Shown here piece after piece: positions 33,674 through 45,249 of a stretch of 64,000 bases of DNA. A program made the position numbers and the translations under genes. The stretch is from Lotus japonicus (taxonomy: Eukaryota > Streptophyta > Magnoliopsida > Fabales > Fabaceae): the NCBI RefSeq assembly GCF_012489685.1, contig NC_080043.1, positions 67,201,920 through 67,265,919 on the forward strand, in the 5' to 3' direction. Numbering within the stretch: position 1 is the stretch's first letter; each line of letters begins with the position of its first letter. The notes under the pieces are model-generated. The model was not told where the DNA came from and searched no databases. It was given only the letters and a program-made list of their open reading frames with translations.

Positions 33674-34066
33674 CTAGAATGGAGGATCCTTCCTCATTCT
33701 TCTACATTCCTGGCGCTGCTCCACTCTTTCCCTCTCCAGACGATCCAATGTGTATTCTATGTTGCCGAACCTGTTGCTCAGCTCATCCTTCTCCAGACTC
33801 TCCTCCATCGTCTCCAGTTTCTTCTCCACTGCTTCCTTTTCTTCCAGCAGATTCAGCTCCAGCTGGCACAGCTCTTGAATCTCCTCCACGAAGCAGAGGA
33901 ACTCCTTCAGATCTTTCTCCAACTCTGGACTAAGATCCTCTTCTAGCAGTGTTGTGGTAAGCTCATGTATGGTTCTTGAACCATCTGGATGCCTAACATT
34001 CATGAACAAATCGTCTTCAAAGGCCTTCCTTCTGAGCTCTTCTAATGCAACCATGTATGATGCCAT
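33674..34066 (-). CDS. Conserved antisense coiled-coil ORF in element 2
   Basis: Counterpart of the antisense ORF at 8896-9288. It is again exactly 130 codons, starts MASYMVALEELRRKAF and ends QRQECRRMRKDPPF. Its body is Glu/Lys/Leu-rich with likely coiled-coil heptads. Differences include many conservative swaps (K/R, E/D, I/V, L/M), which is expected under protein-level constraint. It stays open although every sense-strand gene of element 2 is broken. A TATATAAA box lies 54 bases upstream. No known family is recognised and expression is not shown. Confidence 0.68.
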   Translation of the reverse strand: MASYMVALEELRRKAFEDDLFMNVRHPDGSRTIHELTTTLLEEDLSPELEKDLKEFLCFVEEIQELCQLELNLLEEKEAVEKKLETMEESLEKDELSNRFGNIEYTLDRLERERVEQRQECRRMRKDPPF

Positions 34067-34119
34067 TTTCTTATATTTGAAATTGATCTTGTTGTGAAGC
34101 TTATTGTGTTCCTAATCTC

Positions 34120-34127
34120 TTTATATA
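34120..34127 (-). promoter_or_regulatory. TATA box for the antisense ORF of element 2
   Basis: TATATAAA on the minus strand, matching 9339-9346 in element 1 in sequence and nearly in distance to the ATG. Confidence 0.58.
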
Positions 34128-34836
34128 AGCAGCATTTCCCTCCGGAAGTTATTGCCCTTGCAGTTTCTCGAGGATAAAATATTGGTAACTGAAGCTTCTA
34201 TTTACTCCCGTGGCCGGTGGTAAACGTTCTACACATGCATTAATTCTTTTCATTAATTCGCTATTTTTTTTTTCACTTATTCCTTCTCCATCTTTTTGAA
34301 ACTTAGACCTTCTTTAAGGGGGAGTACCTTGTACTTCAAGCTAAGTTTTTCACACCCCAAGCTTTTTGCTTATGACAAAAAGGGGGAGTACAACCCAGTT
34401 TTTGATGTGTAAGCTGTGTTTGTGATTTCCTTTTATTTTTGGAGAATTTAAGAGTTCCACCTTTATGACCATAGATGTGTCACTGGGCAAATACAAGGAA
34501 TACATTTCACTTCTTCTGAAGTGATTTTAGTTGACTCTAATACCCTCTCGTGACTCTGAATACTTATGCGCTCTGATTATTTCATTTCATCTATGTCATG
34601 CGTTTTCACTCCGAACTCTTATATTATTTAGCTCAGAATCTAGATATTACTAATGTTTCCATTAAGTCTTAGATTCAGGGGGAGCTAAGCTCAGAATCAA
34701 GCTGTGACTTGGATTCAGAATGAGCAGAGTAAACCATTCACATCAGGATAAGTCTAATTCTATATCTCTAAACTCTGAGTGAATTCAGTTTACTGTTTAA
34801 GAATTGTTCATCAAAATACTTGGTTTTGTCATCATC
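34128..34836 (+). other. Pre-LTR non-coding region of element 2
   Basis: No gene. It has the same multi-PPT layout as element 1: AAAAAGGGGGAG at 34377-34388, partial tracts near 34316 and 34677, and CTCTGA hexamers. Confidence 0.7.
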
Positions 34837-34849
34837 AAAAAGGGGGAGA
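34837..34849 (+). other. Polypurine tract of element 2
   Basis: AAAAAGGGGGAGA directly before the 3' LTR, identical to that of element 1. Confidence 0.9.
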
Positions 34850-34850
34850 T

Positions 34851-36059
34851 TGTAAGATCAAGTTTTGATCGAGTAGTACAACTCTATGTTTTGATGATTA
34901 CAAGTTCACATTTTAGTATGAACAATTATGGTACTCTAACGTGTTTTCTGAGTGTGCTCTTTACAGGCTCTGACCTTATCTTAATCTCACACAAATCAGA
35001 AGCACTTTGCTTAAAGAGTGACCCTAGCAACGCTTTCGCAATCTCTATGTTCAATCTGAACAGTAGAAAAGCTTCAGAAGATTTGAAGCCAATCAAGCTC
35101 TGATAAGGACTCAGCTCACTTGAAGTTCTGAAGATCCAGACGTTCTGACAACCCAGACACTCTGAAGGTTCAGATGTTCTGATGGTGTAGAAGACTCTGA
35201 AGATCCAGAAGCTGATAAGTGGAGACTCTGAAGTCCAGAAGCAAAATGGCTTTGAAGACCAAGTACTTCTCCTCTGAGTTCAGAATCAGAAGGTACAACG
35301 ATCAGAGGATCCAAGCCTCCCTCTGACTCTGATCAACAAGCTTCACAAGTTCCAACACGAAGCATTCCTCTGATCAGAAGTGTACAAGGTTAAAGGTCAA
35401 GTCACTATCCAAAGTACAAAAGCAAATGTACTATCCTGACGACCTAACCTAACATTCTCAGCCACAGCAGAAGCTAGAAATTCCAGATCTGCCCTCCAAC
35501 TGTTGCATTCCCATGCAGTGTTCAAACCCTAATCCTTGGAGTATAAATAAAGGCTGAAGATTGAAAGATGCAGTTGGAAGAATCTCATACGCGCAAGCTA
35601 TACTCAAATCTTCTAAGCATTCTTTCTTCATTGAATTCATTGTGTTTACTACAAGCTTTTAAGAAGCAATTTCTTTGTAAACAATATTTCTTAAACAGTT
35701 GTTTAGTTTACCTTTAGGAGATCAAGGTTGATCGGATCCTAGAGAAGACTAAGAGAGTGAATCTTAGTGTGAGCTAAGTCAGTGTATTGTTAGTCCCTTG
35801 TAGGTTTCAAGTGCAGTTGTAACAATTATCTGATTAGTGGATTGCCTTCATTCTAAGAAGGAAGAAATCACCTTCACGGGTGGACTGGACTAGCTTGAGT
35901 GATTCATCAAGTGAACCAGGATAAAATCCTTGTGTGCTTTTCTATTCTCTTATCTTAAGCACTTTATTTGTTCTCGAAAGATTTGTCAAAATCTTAAGTT
36001 GGAAGTTTTATTCTGAAAACGCTATTCAAACCCCCCTTTCTACGTTTTTCATACCTTCA
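34851..36059 (+). repeat. 3' LTR of element 2
   Basis: Complete 1209-bp LTR, TG to CA, aligned along its length to the element 1 LTR with many substitutions and small indels. A TATA-like TATAAATA lies at 35542-35549. Confidence 0.93.
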
Positions 36060-38319
36060 TCGATAACTTCGACTTTCTTATTTGATTGTTTTGATATTGA
36101 TTGAGCTGAATTGGAAAATGTTTTCTGAGACTTCGGTCGTTGTTAAACTTGAGACTTGTGTCTCCAAATTCTGGGGGTTCTTCCGACATATGTGTTTATG
36201 GCTTTATGCTTTGATTGTTCTATGATTGATGTTGATTGAATCACATGCTTTATGTGCTAAGTGGCTAATCGTAGGGTTTGTTGATATCTGTGAATATGCT
36301 TTAATGGATTGTACTAACTGATTGTGCAATTATCTATATGTATATTGTGGAATCGTCGGAGTGTGGGTAACGAGAGTTTCTACCATGCTAATGACGGAAA
36401 CTTTTAAGGGAATGATTACCAAGTCGAACCAAGGTCTAAAATTTTGTTGTTTTAGGAGATCGAGACCTTCTCAGGGAATTACACGGGTTTAAGGGAAACC
36501 TTAGAACTTATAGAGTTGGAGATAAAATGGATTAAAAATCGTTTTATAAATGAAATTCATAATACGCTAAACAACATTTGAACACTTTAAAGTATTGATA
36601 ACTTAGTGAAGAGGGCTTAGAGCTTGAGTAAGAGTTTGGGAATATGAGAAGTGTCGATGATCCTAGTTTAGGGGAAACCCTGAGTGCTTTTGCACCTTTG
36701 TCCAACCGACAGTTTAATGTTTAGGCTACCTAAGGGATAAGTCTGAGAAACCAATAAGTTTCTAAGTACGATGTACTCTCTTGCTCTCAGAGCAATTCGA
36801 CCATCCAAAAGATGAGTCAGATGACTCGAACAGTAAACAAGGGTGTTTGCGCTCTTTGTTATGGGAATTCGAGGTCGATAATTCGACAATTACCTTAGGA
36901 GATTTTAGAGATAATATTCTTAGCTAGACACTTACGTTTGTGAGGACGATATGATGTTTGACTAACCATATTGCATCATTCATTCATGTCTGAGGATACA
37001 CGACGGAATGTCGGACCTCGGTGGAGCTAGTGGGATCGAAAGATCGGGTTTCCACATAAGAACACCAAGAGTGTATCTTAAGTAGCAGACATAGGGTAAC
37101 CTATGTGTTACGTCTGATCTGACTACATTTTGGTTATAAGTGACACCGAGTCTTATGGTTAACACAAATGCTAGTGAAAAGAATGACTCGAAATACGTGC
37201 CCATCCTGTCCGGAGCATAATTTTAGCATGAGATTGCATTTCATACCATGCATTTGGTGATTTGATTTTGATAAACATCGTTATGTGTTTTGCTAAATTG
37301 ATGATTTATGTATGTTGATATAGTAACCTGAGGATATGATATTATATGCCATGATAAGATTTACCAAACTTATATATATTTATCCTTATGCTTTACTTGT
37401 TGTCTGTATTATCTAACCTATTCTGGGAGTTGACCATCGCGACTTACCTTGTTTGTATTGTTTGTGTTTGCGCAGTCGACAAACTACTAGATGTCGCTAG
37501 GGAGTGGTTCACATTGCTTCGCCCTTCCGGGGGAATCGTGTACGAAATGATTGATCGAGTTACCCCGCCGCATGGGAGTTGAACCCCGCCAACCACCGCG
37601 CGACCTATAAGGGGGGATTAATGGAGGACGTGATTGATGGAGGACGATATGGAGATTAATGGAGGACGATATGGAGATCTGATGCCTGAAGTTCTGCGGA
37701 AGTACACCGTAGCCTTTGAGCTGCCACCAATGGTTCGTTTCAGACCTGGTTGTGGATTGCGACCACCTACGCCATCGTCGTCGTCTGATTAGGAGGATCC
37801 TTTCGAGATCGATGTTGCTGCTGCTAAGACACATTCTTGACCACCACCTACTACTATGGACCTTACGGACGTTGCGTCTTCTTTGAGGCTCGTTGAGCTA
37901 AAGGAGGAGCTTGTCGCCATGCCTTCAACTCGTTTTGGAGCGTCTACTTCCTATCGTGGATACCACGTGCAACCCTTGGTTCGCGTGGTTGAGGAGGAGA
38001 TCGCTACCGACGTAGTCGACTTGGAGACCGGTTTGACTAGGGTGGAACATAAGACTGTGAGGAGGGAGGTTCTAGATCTGGATCTCGATGTGATTATTGT
38101 GGACTCAGACACTGAGGATGACTACACGAGTGAGGAGAAGAAGGTTTGGGAGACTCGCTTCTTTGCATGACTTGGGTTTTAGGTGTATATAGTCGTAGCT
38201 CTGGTTCGTCAGTTGTACATTGTGGGACAAGGTAGGTTCCCAACATTTTACTTTTTGTGTGGTTCTCTGTATGAGAATCAAAGGGAGTAGTCGAACGATA
38301 GGAGGTATGAGGAGGCTAT

Positions 38320-39639
38320 TTTTGCGTGAATTCACTGAGGGTTGGTGTGGGTACTGTGCAGAGCCAGGGGATTTCTGATTTGCAGAAGTTTTCCGGGAAG
38401 GTTATTTCCTCTTCCTCCTTCTCCTGGCGTGATGTTGTGGTTGGCCAATCTAGAGTGGGGCATGTTCGTGCCTTGCTGCCAGAGGATGAGTTGTTGTTCA
38501 TAGGGTTGTAAAGAGCGAGTGTGGAGGTTAAGAGGGTTCCAGCGGCAGTTCTTTTTCCTGAGGTGGAGTTTTTTCTTCGTCCTTTGGAGGTTCAGAGTTA
38601 TGGGTTTGAGGCTTTTAGGTTCCCAGGCGTTACACTATTCCCGGAAGCTGCATCTGAGAAGGTTTGGGTAGAGACCTCTGTCGTTCAATCCCGGCGTGGC
38701 GGTGGTAGATGTTGGAGTGGAGCTTCTATGTCATTCTTTTTTTTTAGGCATTTTTCCCCTTCTTCCAAGTCCTTCTGATCGCGCTCTGTGTCTATCTGGG
38801 TTCTGTTAATCTTCTTCTCCTCTGCGTGGGGTTTGCCAGTGGATTCAGGGTTCTGTCTCGTGGTTTCGCGATCAATGCCCTTTGCTTTTGGTCGCTGATT
38901 TGGGTGCTGCGCTGACTCTGCCATGGTTGTTGGAGGCACCTTCTTTGCGAGTTAGAGTGAAGGAGATTGTAGAGTCTTTGCGGGTTGGGGCAAGCTCTAC
39001 CTGTTTTTCTCTTTCTCAAGGGATGGCTTTGATCTTACTCCTTTGGATGAAGATGCCGGTAGGGTTCTTTTCAGGCGAGGTCGTGGTTGTCCTAGAAAGC
39101 TTGGTGGAGGTCTTTCTACTGCGGTTGTCGGGGCTGCCCCTAGGGAAGAGGTTGTGCCTCCTCGCTCTCGGGGGCGACCTAAGAAGTTGCAGAAATAAGG
39201 GTTAGTGGTGGAGCTTGGGAGTTTGTCGTCTGCGGGTATTGGGGAGGATACTTTGAGCCCTCAGTGTAACCAACTGATGGTTGTGGATTCTCCGCTTCCT
39301 AGGGGTCCTCGGGGGGTTATGATGAGGGCGAGGGCAGCTTTGGCCATTGGAAAACGTATGGGGATGGTCTATGATTGCTCTGATGAGCTTGCCCTCCATG
39401 GAATTGCTGATAACATAAGGTCCCGAAGGTTGAGCTGACTGTTTGATCCGTTCCGCCATGATCTGGGTCTTGTTATATGGTTTTGGACTAGGTGGGGTTT
39501 TCTTTTTGGGTTTGGGGTTGACTAATTTGTGTGTTGGTTAGCTTTCTGATGTAGTAACCTTAACTCCCCTTTTGTTTTCCTTCATGCTTGGCTCGCCAAG
39601 TTGCTTATAATATAATTACTTTTGCTGTCAAAAAAAAAA
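38320..39639 (+). mobile_element. LINE-like (L1) remnant with poly(A) tail
   Basis: Ends TTACTTTTGCTGTC followed by about ten A, a 3' end I associate with plant L1 elements. Before that, one frame near 39150-39195 encodes RSRGRPKKLQK, an AT-hook-like basic stretch of the sort seen at the end of LINE ORF1. I see no reverse transcriptase, so it is ORF1-only or internally deleted. The 5' limit is approximate and no target duplication was found. Confidence 0.45.
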
Positions 39640-39652
39640 TTGGGCTGACTCT

Positions 39653-39704
39653 CCCATATTTGGAGGATTTTTTTTTTTTTTGATAGGCCCATATTTGGAG
39701 GATT
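39653..39704 (-). mobile_element. Micro-retroposon tail d
   Basis: The 17-bp repeat CCCATATTTGGAGGATT (39653-39669 and 39688-39704) flanks 18 bases: twelve T then GATAGG. On the minus strand this is CCTATC plus oligo(A). The long perfect duplication makes it the clearest of the set. Confidence 0.6.
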
Positions 39705-39969
39705 GTAATTATGGCACTTACACTTGATCACTTTTGCGTACACTTGCCTTCGGGCGCACTTTCTGTCACTTACGGGTTCTGGTGACGTTATAGTACAACA
39801 TGGGTTGAACAAGTTATATATATATAGTTTATCGGGGTATGTTTTGAGTTTTAATTTAAATCCTCGTTGGACAAGACTTGTTTGAAATTAAAAAAAAAAA
39901 TACTTGCATTTTCTGCTCTTAGTTTATAATTGGTTACTAAAGCGACGTCCTGAAAGTCGGGGTGTTACA

Positions 39970-42457
39970 TAACACACCCCCTTAGACGAAACGAGAGGTT
40001 AGATGATGTTGAGACTGGAACGAAAATAATCAAAAAAGACTACAAATACGCCTTTCGTGAAAATAAAATACCCTTCAAACTCGAGAACAGCTAGTGGAAA
40101 CTCCGAGTGACCCGAAGATGAGGAACCAACATTTGGCGTCAGAGAGCCGGGATCGGAGCTGGAATCTTCCATAGGAGGGATCAGGAAAAAATAAAAAATA
40201 AAAATAAAAGCTTGTTTTTTTAGGTTGCCGGCTGGAGCAGTTTAATCGTTGGTCGAACCTAGGGCTGTCCAGCGGTCGGCTTCGGTCGGTTTCGGGCCGA
40301 AATGTCGGTTACGTTCGGTGAAATTCATCAAACCTTCAGGTCCGCCGCCGACCGTTCACCGGCGACGGGTGGTTCGGGTTCGGTTTCGTCGGACGGCGGT
40401 TTTGACGGTCGGTTAGCATTTTACCGTGAGATATAGCACCAGAAAAAAAAAATTGCAGAGGAAGGGGAAGAGAAGGAAAAGATGCAATTTTTTCACTAAT
40501 ATTTCATATTGCAATACAAAAATTGAACAATAATTTAAACGAGAACCAGATCCAAGAAGAAAAATAAAAACTTTAATCATCTAACAACACTAAAAAAACT
40601 GAAGAGATGAGCAAAGTAAGAAAAAAGGACAGAGAGCCAAAAAATAAATAGGAACACCGCAACTTCGATCTTTCAGAGAAGCACAAAAATCGTTGATGAT
40701 GCGAGTTGAAGCCATGAGAGGAGGGGCTTTCAGATCTCGACAAGAGAGAAGAAGTGGTGGTGGTAGCGACGGCTCGTCGGATCCATTTCGATGAGGGGAA
40801 AAGAGAAGTCATCGTGGTGGCTGTGGCTCATGGGAAGAGAGGAATGGTGGTCGGGGATGATTGGCCTTGTGAGAAATGGTGGCGGCGGCTGGGTGGTGGC
40901 GGAAGTGAGAGAGGAAGATGGAGTGGTGGCGGCTGCTGTGAGAGTGAGGAATATCAGAGTGATTTAGGGTTTGTAAGTTGAGGGAGGTTGTGTTATTAGG
41001 CTTAGGTTTTGGGCTGTTTTTGTTGGGCTGGACAGGGATGGGCTACGAATGTTTTTTTTTTTATAATTTAGACCTGGTTCGGTCGGTTAGCAGCCCAAAC
41101 CAAAACCGATCGAAAAAAACCACCTAAAACCGAAAATCCTCACCGGTTGAACCCATGGACGAACCGAACCGGCCCAATGGAGCAAAAAGGCCTTCGGGCC
41201 GGTCGGTTTGGGCCGGTTCTAATTTGTTTGGAACCAGTGGAGTCTGGTTCACCGAAAATGGAAAATAAAAAGATATGTTTGGCTAGGACCCGTATCTGGT
41301 GGCGGGTCAGGCACACGGATCTCCTTTGGATCTGGGCTGGTGAGCACAGGAAAGAGGAACAACAACGTCAAAGAGGGAGCGACGGGAAGGAGGAAGGCCA
41401 GGCGGCATCGGTGGAGCGCTGGCATGCCGGTGAGGAGATAGGGAGGCTCACGCGGAGTCGATGGTTCGGGTCTGGTGGGATGCGCGAGTATGTGGAAGGA
41501 AGAAAGCTTCACGCAGGTTGCACGGATATGGCCCTGCAGTTGTTGGAAGCACGACTTCGAAGAAAGAGGAGGGCGACCGGTTGTGCAGCGGCGTTAGGGG
41601 AGGTGGGTACGGCGGTGCACGAAGGATGTGGCGGCGCTGACCTTGGGTGGACGAAGAAGACTTGGATCTGTGGCTGAACGGGTCTAAGGCTATCGTGGGA
41701 GGGGGTGCGCGGTTGGAGGTGTATAGCGGCGCAGAGGTGCGCGCCTGGGCTCGTTTCCGGCGGCGGTGGCAGCGAAGAGATGCGCGGTGGCCGAAGCTCT
41801 GGTGCGGCCGCCGAAAAAGGGATAGTAAGAGGGGAAGAAGAAGGTAAGGGAGAGAGGAAGAAGGTAAGGGAGAGAGAACCGAGAGAAGGAAAAAGGAGAA
41901 GAAGGTGAGAGGAAGAAGGCGGCGACTTAATCATGACGAGGATCGCACCGAAGAGCGGTGGCGGGGGAGTTCTAAGTGTAGAGGGCGGCGGTTGTGTGTT
42001 GAAGGAAGAGAAAAAATAAAAATAAAGGTTAGATTAGAGGATCGGAACTAGCTCGTGATACTTGAAAGAATTGTATTCTGTGATTATTATTGATACTAGA
42101 CAACATATTTATACAATTGAGAGTTGACTGAACAATAAAATCTAAATAAATCTAAACTTGATTACATGTGTAATTACATTTTGTCCTTGAGATACCTTGG
42201 AGGTTCATTTTCTGGCTTTAGAAAATTTTGGGAATTACGTGCACTTAAAGACAAATAGTATGAAATGAAAGGACTAATTATTGTGTGTGCCATAAAAAGC
42301 TACAAAAACAATTTGAGATTGCGAATCAAACCAGAAAGTACTCGTGTTGCATGTAAAATGCCCACTTGTCAACCACAAACCCACCAAGGCACCAAAAATT
42401 TGATGCCAACTACTCCAGAAAAGTTTGTTCATGTGATTCACGTAAATGTCACTCTAA
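39970..42457. other. Repeat-derived, partly GC-rich region without a recognised gene
   Basis: 40258-40420 carries GGTCGGTT/CGGTTCGG-type short repeats, and the opposite orientation appears at about 41075-41230. Together they suggest a decayed DNA transposon of about 1 kb, though ends and target duplication were not found. 41150-41930 is GC-rich with chance open frames. At about 42045-42070 a degraded minus-strand copia PBS (AGCTCGTGATAC) next to AT-rich DNA hints at an old reverse-oriented copia LTR. Confidence 0.4.
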
Positions 42458-43471
42458 GAGCAACTCCAACGGGAGTTGCTTAGCATGGTTGCTTAGATTA
42501 AGGAACGTTTCTTATTTTTCTGCTCCATTGGAGCTTGCTGAGGTGGCGTTGCTTATAGCTCAAAGCTAAGCAACGTTGCTTAAATAAGCAACGCTCCTTA
42601 GCTTGCTGCAGGTAGTAAAATAGAGTTTTTTCTCTTTCCATTCATCAACAGAAAATCGTTAAAAGGGGAGGGAAGAAGAACCGATCAATGGAAGCAGAAG
42701 CAACAAACAGAGATAAAATACACAGATCAATTAACAAGCAGAGAGATTTTTTTTAATTAGCAGAGATGAACACAGATTAAACAACTAAAATACACATTTT
42801 TGAAACAAATCAAAAAAAATTACACAAAAATGGCTGGAGTCTTGCATTCGCTCTGAATCTTTGAGCCTTTGAGAATCTGATCTCCGATCTGGAACCTTGC
42901 ATGTTCTCTGAACCTTGCATGTCCTCCGATCTCCGATCTATAACACTGAGAGAACGCGATGGGCTTCGATTGAGAGTGAGAGAGACCGAGAGAGCAGCAT
43001 GGGCTTCGACTGAGAGTGAGAGAGAACGAGAGGGTTTCAGCAACATGGCAAAATGGGTGATCTGGGCTTCGATTGATCGGTTGGGAGCAAGAAAGAAAGC
43101 GGGTTTTGAGGGTTTCAGAGAGGCGGAGGCTTCGAGAGAGTGGGTGGAGACGGCGGTTGTGGTCTGAGAAGGGGCGGTTGTGAGTGGTCGAGAGAGCGAG
43201 AGAGTGAGAGAGAGGAAGAGGGTTTCAGAGGGTGAGGGTTCGAGAGACTTTGAGTGTTTCAGAGGATTCCAGAGACTTTGAGGGTTTCAAATGAATGAGT
43301 GTGTGAAGCAGAAGGAAGCTTCGAGAACCTAAAAAAGATAATCAGCTGTCGTTTTGGCCTTTTGGGTGAGATAGAGCTGGTGTCGTTTTGGGCATTAATG
43401 TTACCGTTGGGCCCAATATCAGGAGAAAAAAATCCACAAACCACAATTTCACTTGCATTTTTTTTACTTGG

Positions 43472-43479
43472 TATAAATA
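43472..43479 (+). promoter_or_regulatory. TATA box of the Harbinger ORF1
   Basis: TATAAATA, 72 bases upstream of the ORF1 ATG at 43551. Confidence 0.5.
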
Positions 43480-43550
43480 AGATATTTGTACCAGTTTTTT
43501 TTACTTGCATTTTTTCACTTTCACACAATTTCATTCTTCCCACATACTCC

Positions 43551-44812
43551 ATGGATCCTTCTTTTCAAGCTTACTTTGAGTTCTTGAAAAATCAATCTTC
43601 TACTACTCTTGAAAATTCTTCAAATCCACAAACCTCAAAGTATCAACCACCTTCAAACCAAGTCTCACAACAACCACCTTCAAACCAAGTCTCACAACAA
43701 CCACCTTCATACCAAGTCTCACAACAACCATCTTCATACCAAGTCTCACAACAACCACCTTCATACCAAGTCTCACAACAACCACCTTCAAACCAAGTCT
43801 CACAACAACCACCTCCACAATATGTAGTGTATCAACAACAACCATTCATTTACCAACCACATGCTGGAGATGGTTCCCAAAATCCAACTCATTTTGTGCA
43901 TCCATCACCACCACCACCAAACTCCTATAGCCCTCAAATTAGTAGCAGTAGTGAAAAAGTACCTGAAACACAATTTGAAGGTATGGTTGATGAGCTTGAT
44001 GAGACTACTTTCCCTGCTAAAGGAGATGGCCAGAAAACCAAAAAACAACGTTTGAAATGGTGCGAAAATGACGATATAATTCTTCTCCAGACATGGCTCA
44101 ACATTTCAAAGGATTCGGTAACAGGAACTGATCAAAAGGCTGAAACCTTTTGGCGGAGGATTGAACATCAATACAACAAGTACCGCAAAGTAGGTTCTCC
44201 TGAGAGGCAATGGTCTCAACTGAAGTCTCGCTTTCATACATTGAGTAAAGCGGTCTCAACTTTTGTCGGTTGCTACAAGAAAGTTACCAACCCTCCGAAG
44301 AGCGGCTACTCTGAGAGAGATATCATGGCTGATGCATGTTCATTGTATAATGCAATGGAAAAGACTAAAACATTCAATTTTGAGCATGCATGCGGGTGTT
44401 GAAAGATGAACCCAAGTGGAAAGGAGAAGCAATGCCAATCTATTCTCAGCAGTCACAACATTCTACTGATGGGGTGCACACATCAATCGATGGTTCAGAA
44501 CATGAGGTGGTACAAATATTTTCCCGTCCACCAGGTCAGAAAGATATGAAGGCAAAGGCAAAGGCTAAGGCAAAAGCAAAGGCTACAACAACTTCCAACG
44601 ATGAACAAAAGATGGCAGAGGCGGAATCTCTTGTCAAGGAAAAAGGGGAAAGGATGGCAAGACTTGAGCGTTTAAAGAAGAATGACCAGCTGAAGATGTT
44701 AAATGATATCCTTCTCCAAGACACATCTAACATGAATGAGGAACAATTAGCAGATTTTAAGAACATATGTGTGTACACTAGGCGCCAATTAGAGGACTTG
44801 TTTAAGGAATAA
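43551..44812 (+). pseudogene. PIF/Harbinger ORF1 (Myb/SANT-like DNA-binding protein), frameshifted
   Basis: In autonomous elements ORF1 binds DNA and helps the transposase enter the nucleus. Residues about 30-100 are a Gln/Pro-rich tandem repeat. A trihelix/Myb-like domain follows, with KWCENDDIILLQTWLNIS, ERQWSQLKSRFHTL and the GYSERDIMADA segment. The C-terminal part (residues about 290-420) is Lys-rich and ends in a coiled coil (KNDQLKMLNDILLQD). One base appears to be lost at about 44388, so the C-terminal third is in another frame and the upstream frame stops at 44402. Such proteins are often annotated as No-apical-meristem-associated or GST-T3-like. Confidence 0.82.
43647..43815 (+). 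repeat. 27-bp coding minisatellite in Harbinger ORF1
   Basis: Six copies of a 27-base unit encoding QPPSNQVSQ or QPPSYQVSQ. The unit length is a multiple of three, so copy-number change keeps the frame. Confidence 0.85.
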
Positions 44813-45249
44813 TTGTTATATTTATATTTCTTATTTTGTTTTAGTTAATATTATAATGTAATGTTTCTAATTCTTATTGAATTTTAGTTAATATTATAAT
44901 TATAATATAATGTTTTAGTTTTTATTCTAACGGTCCTCATGCTGGTGATAGTGTAATGTGTTTTTTGTTTTGTAATTTTCCAAAGAAAAAAGAAAGAAGG
45001 TTTTGAAAGTCCAGAATTCTTATTGTATTTTAATGTTTTAGTTTTTATTCTCACGAAAGAATGTTTTAGTTTTTATTCTAATTGAAAGTCCAGAATTCTT
45101 ATTGTGTTTTTTGTTTTGTAATTTTCCAAAGAAAAAAGAAAGAAAGAAGTGAATGAGCAATCGGTTTAATTGTGAATTTAATCATTCTACCTTTTTCATC
45201 ATAATCCTATACACATGCATATATAATTGCTGGCACCAGTTAACTTGCA

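Larger units (their letters stand above)
22790..36059 (+). mobile_element. SIRE-lineage retrotransposon, element 2 (defective)
   Basis: Same order as element 1, but all main genes are broken, the 5' LTR is only about 290 bp, and a 2.1-kb solo LTR sits in the leader. ORF3 and the non-coding parts have diverged well beyond pol. The 3' LTR is full length (1209 bp), but the deleted left end prevents a target-duplication test. It is an older relative of element 1, not a recent sister copy. Confidence 0.93.
36060..39969 (+). repeat. Gypsy-type LTR fragment A, right part, with nested insertions
   Basis: About 3.9 kb with no intact gene. It ends GTCGGGGTGTTACA, a terminus typical of Tekay-like chromovirus LTRs. 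Short open stretches at 37388-37582 and 37856-38170 match nothing I know. A LINE-like remnant occupies roughly 38320-39639. Identity as the continuation of the fragment at 20435 is inferred from position and style only. Confidence 0.45.

Noticed and set aside
37388..38170. Short plus-strand ORFs in the right-hand LTR fragment
   Set aside because: They show no recognisable domain and lie within sequence that looks like LTR. Not called as genes.
20430..39974. Target duplication joining LTR fragment A left and right parts
   Set aside because: The outer flanks read TCTCA and TAACA, which is not a convincing duplication. I kept the two parts separate with low confidence.
40258..41230. A complete DNA transposon bounded by GGTCGGTT repeats
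   Set aside because: The opposite-orientation repeats are suggestive, but I could not match terminal bases or a target duplication, so it is mentioned only in the region description.
41147..41677. 176-codon plus-strand ORF in GC-rich DNA
   Set aside because: No domain, low-complexity composition, competing open frames on the other strand and no codon pattern. Probably chance in GC-rich repeat DNA.
43603..43845. Val/Leu-rich minus-strand and His/Asn-rich plus-strand ORFs over the 27-bp repeats
   Set aside because: These are alternative-frame shadows of the tandem repeat that encodes the Gln/Pro-rich part of ORF1.
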